DNA of 64,000 bases from Fragilariopsis cylindrus CCMP1102 (lineage: Eukaryota; Bacillariophyta; Bacillariophyceae; Bacillariales; Bacillariaceae), in NCBI GenBank assembly GCA_900095095.1, contig FMBT01000308.1:62001-126000 (forward strand), given 5' to 3'. The notes under the pieces were generated by a model that was not told where the DNA came from, made no database searches, and saw only the letters and a program-made list of their open reading frames with translations. Below are positions 56,222 to 64,000 of the stretch, in pieces. Each line of letters begins with the position of its first letter. Positions within the stretch are counted from its first letter, which is position 1. The position numbers were made by a program, and so were the translations under genes.

Positions 56222-59200
56222 TTATTTATTCCGTGAAAACATGTTCGGAACAAAATTAAATCGTCTTCTTCGTATAACTTGGGGCAGTTCTTCAGGAGGC
56301 AAATTATCTCGAGATGTATTACTATCCAAGTCTGAGTCTGACATGTTTTCAATTTGGCGACTGGAAGGTTCTGACACAGCATCACTTGGAGGTGGAGATG
56401 GATCTTCTGTTTCTGCAATACTTTCATTCAAATCTCTCCTTCCAGAGCGTCTCCACCTCCAATTCTGTTCGCTATTTATCCTCATATCAACTAGAACAGA
56501 TGCAACCATCTTATGCTTTTCCGTATTGCTTCCACTGCCACTGCCTGCTCCACCGTTGAAGTTATCGCCGTCATTATCATCTATTTCGTCATCTGTCCGC
56601 TTTCTGAAAAATCCGAGGTAGTTACACGCCATAGCAGAAGCTTCTTTCATAGGTTTCTGGAACGTGAAGATTGCGACAAAAAACGTTAGCAATAATATTA
56701 TAGTGAAGGTAAGTATCGCGATTCCCCATGCGTCCATCAGGTTGCGATCGTCTAAATGCAGAACATCGCTCACATAATAATCAGAAATTTGGTATCAGGA
56801 GGGGGCATCGCATCTTTCTTTTTTATGCTCTGTAAAATGGGACGCAAGGTAGTACTGGTAGAGTTTTTGGATTCCTTGATTTCTTCTACTGTATACCCAC
56901 AGACGTCTAATATATCTTGCTCAGGATCAGTTCCATTTTTGTATTCACAAAGACACTGCCCACTCTTGTAGTCGCACTTTCCATCAGTTCCAAGACAATC
57001 ATACGGACAAAAGAAGGTAGGACAAATGCGTCGAGGGTCCGGACAAGTTATTGTCACACTACCAGAATAAATGATTTGGTCCGCTTCCGCGCAGATGTGC
57101 CATTCCTCGTCAACCTTGACTCTAAGACTGCGGTCCTCTAATACACAAGCGATGGGAAGGCATAGCGCTGTATCGCGGTAAAATGGAAGAATATTACCAA
57201 CCAGACACCTCGAATTTCTGAAAACGAAATAAAGGAAAAACAGTGAGCAAATAGAGACAAGTGAAAACAAACGAATTAAGAATAATAGTCAACCTCGTAT
57301 CATAATTATTATGATGTCATCAACGATCACTCACCGTAATCCGAACCGTTCCACATCATTCGCTTTAATGACACTCTCACTTTCAGGACTAGAGCACAAA
57401 CCATTATCATATCCATCATATACAGGACAAAAATCCATTAATGTATCACTTCCGCCGACATGTGATCCGTATGCATAATTGAAATATTGGTATGCACTGG
57501 GAAGGTCAAGGTCGTATTGTCCAATCGAGCAGCGTGCCTTCCTCGATAGATCCGGAGTGCACCCATGAATTTGTTGTGCACTTGTTAGGCCAGGTATAAG
57601 GTCGTTTACAATATCATTACAGAAGAAGGGAGCGTTCTGAAGAGGGACGTCGCCAAATTCATTGATACAGGTATCATTCACAAAATTGCATCCAGCTCCA
57701 CGGCCCCAACCAGAGGCGACATTTGCGTTGGACAAATCAACTTGATACCATCCAGAATCGGCAAAGTAGGCTAATGTTAAAGTTGAAATCCTTGTAGAAT
57801 ACTCAATTTCGTCTACAATCGGATTCATAACGTCACTAGAAAAAAGACGACGTTCCCAGTGATCACCGATACAACCCCCTTCTCCCGTGACACTCAGGGG
57901 TGATCCTTCTCCACTTTCTAATTCTGCACCCGTCAAGAGTTGACAATCAAATTGATTCCGTACTACTTGTACGACGGATGGGGTTACGATTTCAGCCACT
58001 CGGACACCTCTCACGTTCCTAAATCTTAAAATTTCTTCGGACGGCAACGCAAGCGTCGCCTCTTGGTGATCCGTACCAGGTCCCGTACATTCAATCGTAG
58101 TATCGGGAACATCTCCATCCTCATTCCGAAGTGTGTATGGAGTACCATCTGGTTACGAAAGTGAGCCATACTTAATGCGTTGAATCCAAGTGCGTGTCCT
58201 ATTTCATGTACGAGCGTCATAATATTGCGCTGTCGATATTTGATATCGAAGAAGGTTTCGTCGATGCAAATATGTAACAAGGCTGCAGTTGGACGATCAT
58301 ATTGGTCGGTAGAACAATAGGAAGCGGCTGCCAGGTAATTTCCTGTACAAATATTTATAGCAGATGTTGCTGTCCCGTTAGTTTGCGTTTGAGACGCTGA
58401 TAATGGTTCTTCAGGATGATAATAATTACTTTCAGTGGTCAAGTACCGGCGTTGTTGACCATCATGCAGTTCTTTAATACGTCCGCCTAAGCCACCTCCT
58501 AAAGATTGTTCTTCTTTTGAGACAATTAGTTAGTATCGTACAAGTCATCGTTTTCTTCTCCATCATAAGCGTCCTCTTCGTTCGAGTTACTATTATTCGC
58601 TCCATCATACATCGACGAAGATAGATATGCAGTCTCGTTGTTATCATCATCGGGAAGGGAAAATCCAAGACTTAGATAGACGATCATATCTGTGTCCGGA
58701 ATACCATCGGTAATATGTTGAAGTGGTACTCGAATGGAAGGTAATCCGCTATCGATGCCTGGACCGCAAGTCTGTCCGTCCAACAATTGATCAACATCAA
58801 CTGTTAAATTTCCTTCCACGGGATTCACACGGAGAGAAGAACTCCATGCCAATAAGGCAGGACTTAACATATCGTGGAATAATATATTCCGTTCGGTTTC
58901 ATTCAAATGAGATCCATTTCCAGAATCTTCCGCCAAGATTGCTCTCATTCTAAGAGGTTGAAATTGAGGTTCTTCTAGGATGTAGTCACTGCTGTTTCTG
59001 TTGTTATTATCATCTATATCATCACCGATGTTACTACTTTCACTTTCTTTGAAATTGCTATAATTATCATCATTTTCAGCGGTCGTTGTGTACACTACCG
59101 ATTCTGTGATATTACCCGTTGTGTTGGTTGCATTTACGATCGTCGTCGTCGTTGCAGTAGTAGCAGTGGTTTTGTTATTGTTTTTATTATCTACAATTAA

Positions 59201-59803
59201 ATTGTTACCCCTATCGTCACCGTCGTAATCGGTAGCTTCAAATTCAACTTCGGCAGTGACATTATTGGTGTTGGTGGTGTCGATGAGTTCATTGTTTTCG
59301 GAAGAAACGTCAGAAGGCGGTAATTCGTCTACCCCTACAAACTGATCATATAGGTACCTCCAAAGTTTCCTTCTACCTTCGTCATTGTCCGCCGTTTCTC
59401 CTAGTAATTTTTCACTTTTACGTTGTTGTTGTTGTTGTTGCTTTGATCCGTCAAATACCCAAAAAACGTCTTCTCCAGGATGAACCTCTCGTATTAAATT
59501 CCATTCTACAACGTCATTATTATTATTTTCGTAACTCAACCACCTACTACTACTGCTTTGAGCGATACTATTTTCGGAGTGTACTACTGATGCAAACGCA
59601 CCGCGTCGATTACTATTAGAACTGGCGTATTTTACACTCCTTCTTGATCGTTTCACGCGATGTTGAAGTGATGGTCCATTACTGCTGCTAATGCTTGTTG
59701 ACCCTGCGAACTGCTGTCGTTGTTGGTAGCTCGACCACCACGATAATAGACCGATCAAGGCTAGCCTGGAGGTGCTAGTATTATTATTGTTTCTGTTCGT
59801 CAT
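56222..59803 (-). CDS. leishmanolysin-like (M8) membrane metalloprotease, copy 2
   Basis: Likely exons 59803-58591, 58498-57335 and 57217-56222. The first intron is inferred from GTAACT, a perfect TACTAAC branch site and TTTAG; a missing base is an alternative. The N-terminus has a short hydrophobic stretch (LALIGLLSWW) and a long Thr/Asn/Asp-rich spacer. The zinc site is VHEIGHALGF (HExxH), then NVRGVRVAEIVTPSVVQVVRNQFDCQ, GDHWERR and the Met-turn with LTLAYFADSGWYQVD, matching copy 1. Cys-rich modules (CPYDCLGTDGKCDYKSGQCLC), one helix (WGIAILTFTIILLLTFFVAIF) and an acidic/basic tail follow. One added base is needed near 58150-58156 (joining HFR to DGTPYTLRNEDG) and near 56769-56785 (joining KFLII to VSDVLHLDD); corrected lengths fit all phases. 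Confidence 0.87.
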
Positions 59804-60103
59804 GGTGATTGTGACAATAAAAATAGTGAAAAGAATATTATTTGCTTAATGTAACAGTATTGTTCTGCGGAGCGTGCGTTCGATTGTTATTTGCATTGTG
59901 TTAACTGTATTGCTATTCTTCGCTTACAGTACGCGTACTTCATTCGAAGTAGAGTAACTTAGTACTAGTAGAGTTTACGTTAACGTCAGCTTTCGTGGGC
60001 AACGCTTGAATATTTGCCAACATATTTTCAGATTTTCACGATTATTTATAAATACACTAATTAGCATAAAGCTATTTAATTACTTTAAATTTTCAATGTA
60101 GAG
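59804..60103. other. spacer between metalloprotease copy 2 and 5S rRNA
   Basis: About 300 bases with no gene. The sequence before the 5S gene is AT-rich with no conspicuous upstream element. Confidence 0.5.
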
Positions 60104-60223
60104 AGAGAACGACCATACCAACATGACAGCACCGCTTCCCGTCTGCTCAGCGAAGTTAAGCGTGTTCGGGCCCAGTTAGTACTACGGTGGGGGACCACGT
60201 TGGAATCCTGGGTGTTGTTCTCT
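60104..60223 (+). rRNA. 5S ribosomal RNA
   Basis: A 120-base match to eukaryotic 5S rRNA. The first and last ten bases can pair (AGAGAACGAC with GTTGTTCTCT) as helix I. Conserved internal parts are present: ACCATACC, the box A-like AGCGAAGTTAAGC, the GGGCCCAGTTAGTAC and ACGGTGGGGGACCACG of the internal promoter and loop E, and GGAATCCTGGGTG. It lies alone, not in an rDNA or 5S array within this window. Confidence 0.95.
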
Positions 60224-60238
60224 TTTTTGTCTTTTTTA
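60223..60238 (+). terminator. RNA polymerase III terminator of 5S rRNA
   Basis: T-runs TTTTTT and TTTTTT directly follow the mature 3' end, as expected for RNA polymerase III termination. Confidence 0.75.
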
Positions 60239-61419
60239 TAATTTATTTTTATTTTTTGTTCTATTAAAACAAGAAGTCTCCCTTCCCACATTGAACATAG
60301 TCCAAATTGGTCTACAAGAAGATAGACAAAGAAAACATATTTGCTTACAAATGTGTAGAAGAAAGATAGCAGTTTATTTGTGAAGGTGCGGTAGTTGGGG
60401 TTTACCTTATCTCACTCAGTGTGTGAACGAACAGGCAGTAACTTTTGTAATGAAAATAGTTCCCGTACCATGCCACCTGTACATGATAGGTGCAAAGGAT
60501 TAAGTCTTTTCTTGGCAACAAGAAACTTAGAATCCTGTGCATCACAATAGAAGTGAAACAGCAATTTTGTGTGTGAGCTCCGTTATTTTGTAGTGAATAC
60601 TACACAAGGAAAATCAATTTGAAAAATATGTGTGTGTGTAGTACCTAGTTAAGCATTCTGTATTGAGATATTACAATAGCAATAGGTGAATACATATACT
60701 GCAGTATCAAGTTTTTCATTTGATATGTACCCCTTTGTCAATCTGGAAATCACCCCCATTGTAGATTCAGAGCTTCAAATTCAAATTCAAATTCATGGTA
60801 TTGTAGTAATATCTTTTGGGGAGCTTCTTCACTTGGCTACAACCACTACTACTCTTTCCCATACAAATAACCAAAGCAAGTAAATGTTCTGGTCATCCAC
60901 CCTCCTCTCCGCCGCCACCACTAGAGTTATTTTTCCATCTACTTATGTTTGCAATCTATCAACTAATATTTTTCATCATAGTAAGGCTGCGCTGGAGCCT
61001 TATGAAATCTTGGATCATAACAAGGCTTAGACATCAAGACAAACTATTTTGACTCATGGTGTAAAGTTACAATTTGCGTTGAGACTGTGATATACTGTCA
61101 CACTCTTCACTAGTCATAAATTAATAACACTGTGTAGCATTTTGAGACTAACACAGAAAGAGTATATAAGATTAAAAACACACATAATAGAGAAGGTTAT
61201 TAGTCTTGTCATTTAGTCCCCCCATGCTTCAAAAGCAATGAAATAGAGTAGTGCTTATTATTTTGTATACGCCCTTCCAATATCCTCTACAGTACTGTAT
61301 TAAATATTACCATATACGTATCATCTTTCGTTATCTAATTTTATTATTTCTGTTCGAGTAGGACAAAAAAGTTGCTCCCTACACATCCCTTAAGCAGATT
61401 ATTATTTGCTGTAGCGATT
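60239..61419. other. intergenic region of 1.2 kb
   Basis: No gene is supported. There are short ORFs only, a (TG)n run near 60630 and a repeated AAATTC word at 60776-60795. No repeat longer than that is seen. Confidence 0.5.
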
Positions 61420-63194
61420 TTAGATCTCAATGGGGTTTGATCTACTGTTTGATCTGCTAGATGATATAGTAGATGATATAGTAGATGATCTAGTGGATGT
61501 TTTGCGGGCTACACTAGGAGCCGTTCTGACTTTTCGTCGAGTGGTGGTTTTGCTTGTATTTGTATTGTTATTCCTCCTCGTCGTCCCCCCTTGTACTTGT
61601 ATCGCATCATCTTGTAGAGGATCAACCTCTTGTTTCTCGACTAAAACCTCGATTAAATCTTCATCTTCCATTTCATAACATTTCGGAGTTTTTTGTATGT
61701 CAAGACAACGTCCGTCGAACTTCATAACGATTTTGGTCGTATCTGAAGGCAGATTAAGCGTATTATATATCTTATTTACTAGAACCTCTATGCATTCATT
61801 TTCGCACAACATCAATTTCTTGTTACTCATTACCGGCTTTGGTAATGCCTTTTGTCTCTGCGCTCGTCTTGTACCTGCCGTTACCTTGGGTGCTGCTGTC
61901 GTAATTTTAAAATTTAAAGAAAATGCAGAGTTTTGCCTCGAGATATTGCTTTCACCTTCGTTGTCGTTGTCGTTGCTTTTGTTGGCGACGATGACGATGA
62001 CACCGTACCCGCTGCTAATAGATACGTAGCTTCTGCTGTTACATGAATCATATCTTCATCTTCCATCTCGTAAAACTTTGGAGTTTGTTTCGTATCAAGA
62101 TGACGCCCATCAAACGTTAGAACGATCTTTGCAGAATTTGGTGGTAGATTGTGTACCTTACAGAACTTTTCGACTAGTACAGAAATGGTTTCATTTTCTC
62201 TTATGGTTAAATTCAAATTATTAGTATTATTTTTTGCTGTCGGCTGTTTCTGACCTTTGATCATTAGATGATCACAACGACATGTAAACGTCAATGTATT
62301 ACCCAAGGGAACAGTTTTCCTTGAAAGTAACGATCCTCCTCTGGAACCACATATCGTCTGCCCCGGGAGTATACGTCGACCACCAGCATTAGTTGGGGGT
62401 ATAATAGTCCCAACAGTTTCTTGAGGAACCGCAACGTGAATATCTTGAGCTTTATACGATTGAGCTTGTGCAAGATGAGCCTTCGCTTGTTGCGATCGTT
62501 TAATAGCAGCAAGTGCATCTGGAGGAAGATTTTTTGGAAGAGGCTTATTCGTGACGTCCTCATCATTATCAGAATCATCATCACTGGACAAGTTCATGAA
62601 TTCCTTCGATGTCGTCGTGGCTGTGGTCTTAGTTCTTGCGAGTGCTAGCCTTGTGGAGGTGGATGTTATGTTCTTGTTGATCTTCGAGGAGGTTTTGGCA
62701 GTATTTTTTGGAGAAGCTTCATCTGATGATGACAATTCAATTGTTTCTTGATTGGTGGCCGTAATATTTTTCTTGTTGTTGTTGTTGTTGTCGCTGATAT
62801 CAGTTTTTTGATCATTCGTATTATTGCTTTTGCTTTTGGGTTTGACGACGACAGGATGTTTTCCAGCTTTCTCTTCTTCTTCCATTTCACTGTCACTATC
62901 ACTACCACTTTCGATACTATCTCGTCTGGATGACGATCGTTGATTACGTGCTATTTTCTTTGTAGTATTACTATTGGTATTTCGTCTTTTGCGTTTTGCA
63001 GGACGAACGCATGACGACGACGACGACGATGCTGATGCACCAAATTTTTGAGAATTAAACTTGAAGACACTACTACTGTTATTGCCGCTCCTTTTTTTCG
63101 TGTCAATTTTGTCATTGTCGTCGGCGTCATCATCAGAAGAAACGGGACTATCCATTCCGCCATACGAATCGTCATCCGAAGAATCACTTGTCAT
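61420..63194 (-). CDS. Rad60/Esc2/NIP45-like protein with two SUMO-like domains
   Basis: ATG 63194 is used; the frame upstream starts only at GTG. One added base in the T-run near 61911-61924 joins the two frames and gives 591 residues. The N-terminal half is acidic and Ser-rich with possible SUMO-interacting motifs (TIELSSSDE, MNLSSDDDSD) and basic patches (RPAKRKRR). Two tandem ubiquitin-fold domains follow: LNLTIRENETISVLVEKFC...KIVLTFDGRHLDTKQTPKFYEMEDEDMIHV and LMLCENECIEVLVNKIY...KIVMKFDGRCLDIQKTPKCYEMEDEDLIEV. This is the RENi layout: nuclear adaptors that bind the SUMO E2 and support genome stability. The C-terminus is Ser/Arg-rich. Without the added base the protein would end after the first domain. 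Confidence 0.85.
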
Positions 63195-63774
63195 TGTTAA
63201 AGATAAAGTTGTTACTCGATTGATGAGAGTGGACTGCAATTCACTCCTTGTCGCTTTTTTAATGAATTTTTGTTGACTTTTAAACTTTGCAACGTTCACG
63301 TTTTTTTAATTTTGAACACGGAAACGTAAACCGTGATTGCTTCCGTTGCCCTGTTGACATTCAAAACAGTGAGCAACGTTTCATGATACAGTATATTCGA
63401 TAACGAACATACTACTTCAGCGCATTTTTAATTTAGGGGAGAGGTTATTGCGTTATGCTTGGGTAATTAAAAGGGGGTGGAACCTTCGCGCCAAAAGAAG
63501 AAAACAGAAAAAAGCATACTACCAGTGGTAAAACAAGAATTTAATTAATGACATGCATGATATGCATGATGTTCAATTGGGTATACTGAGTAGGGCATTT
63601 TTGATTAGCAAGTTGGTTGACAACCCCTGCTACTATCTCAAAAAGTACTTGACTATCAAACTTGTTCAACATTCACGCCCAAGCAATAAGAAAGGTAGCT
63701 GTATCCAGAAGCGGTATCGTATCATACTAGTCCATTGTTATTTTCCATAAATTTTGCTGTTATACAATCGAATC
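63195..63774. other. divergent promoter region with E2F-like site
   Basis: This lies between the Rad60-like and PIP-box genes. It has G-rich words at 63435 and 63472-63478 and the E2F-like site at 63485-63496. A TGCATGATATGCATGATG repeat is near 63553. No ORF is supported. Confidence 0.5.
63485..63496. promoter_or_regulatory. E2F-like site TTCGCGCCAAAA
   Basis: The reverse strand reads TTTTGGCGCGAA, a full match to the E2F/DP consensus TTTSGCGCSAA. It lies about 280 bases before the PIP-box ATG and about 290 bases before the Rad60-like ATG, so it could drive both genes in S phase. Confidence 0.55.
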
Positions 63775-64000
63775 ATGGCACGTAGTACATTAAAACGACG
63801 TGCCATAATCCAAGAAGGTACTGCTGATGTGATGGTAGATAAGAAGAAGAAGAAGAAGAAGAAGAAAAAGAATGATCGACAGTCCCAGGCGGCAGTCGCC
63901 GGTAGCACAACAATAAACAACAACAATGCCAGTAAACAAACGTCAATTTTATCATTCTGGGGTCCAACAACAATCGTTACTACTAAAATTATAAGAAAAA
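63775..64000 (+). CDS. PIP-box protein, N-terminal part (cut by window end)
   Basis: Open from ATG 63775 to the right edge (75 codons). It begins MARSTLKRRAIIQEG, has a long lysine run (ten K, from an AAG repeat) that can serve as a nuclear localisation signal, then NDRQSQAAVAG and KQTSILSFWG. QTSILSFW fits the PCNA-interacting (PIP) box Q-x-x-h-x-x-a-a with Ile at the third anchor and Phe-Trp as the aromatic pair. N-terminal PIP boxes occur in DNA ligase I, MSH6 and other replication or repair enzymes. The enzyme itself lies outside the window. The E2F-like site upstream supports a replication-linked role. Confidence 0.6.
   Translation, partial: MARSTLKRRAIIQEGTADVMVDKKKKKKKKKKNDRQSQAAVAGSTTINNNNASKQTSILSFWGPTTIVTTKIIRK

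Noticed and set aside
56222-59803. Calling metalloprotease copy 2 a pseudogene because of its broken frame
   Set aside because: After two one-base additions and one intron all phases agree, the zinc site is intact and the same kind of break affects essential genes nearby, so the breaks are probably technical.
1-64000. tRNA genes and retrotransposon coding regions
   Set aside because: I looked for T-loop and B-box words and for reverse transcriptase or integrase motifs on both strands and found none that I could support.
1-64000. A non-standard genetic code to explain the internal stops
   Set aside because: The breaks change frame as well as meeting stops, and many intact genes end normally at TAA, TAG and TGA.

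Overview
This window is nuclear DNA from a eukaryotic microalga, most likely a diatom. The genes have short GT-AG introns of about 80 to 300 bases, mostly with GTAAGT donors. Several proteins carry a signal peptide followed by an S-A-F type (ASAFAP-like) junction, the mark of secondary-plastid targeting in diatoms. The family set also fits: a bHLH-PAS regulator, an FkbM-like protein with a membrane anchor, a diatom-type four-helix membrane protein and very acidic or low-complexity spacers. The base composition is AT-rich. The species cannot be named from sequence alone.

Layout. 1-8.2 kb: the end of an Mpv17/PMP22 protein, an uncharacterised QVGxRCxHC protein, a small membrane protein and a two-domain mRNA capping enzyme. 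8.8-17.2 kb: an FkbM-like methyltransferase, an F-box-like protein, a gene-poor 2.5 kb gap and a glutamyl-endopeptidase-type S9 peptidase. 17.8-27.2 kb: a protein kinase, an alternative oxidase with an EF-hand N-terminus, a Gly/Ser-rich single-span protein, a multi-span protein and a plastid-type EF-hand protein. 28-38.4 kb: a CHCH-like protein, a DMT transporter, two small plastid-type proteins, LIS1 and a secreted double-SET protein. 38.6-44.6 kb: a UBR-box/dioxygenase fusion, a 1.3 kb tandem repeat array, a 1.1 kb foldback element and a gene that contains a fragment of the dioxygenase gene. 45.5-59.8 kb: two leishmanolysin-like membrane metalloproteases on either side of a plastid-type thioredoxin and a bHLH-PAS factor. 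60.1 kb: a single 5S rRNA gene. 61.4-64 kb: a Rad60/NIP45-like tandem SUMO-like protein and the start of a PIP-box protein, facing away from each other across an E2F-like site.

The genes do not form one pathway. Two patterns stand out. First, at least twelve coding breaks in seven genes are repaired by adding one base each, and the exon lengths then agree with the splice phases. This looks like base loss in the assembly rather than gene decay. Second, the 39-44 kb region shows local reshuffling: a 73-base perfect copy of one coding exon sits in another gene in a new reading frame, next to a foldback element and a second dispersed repeat.
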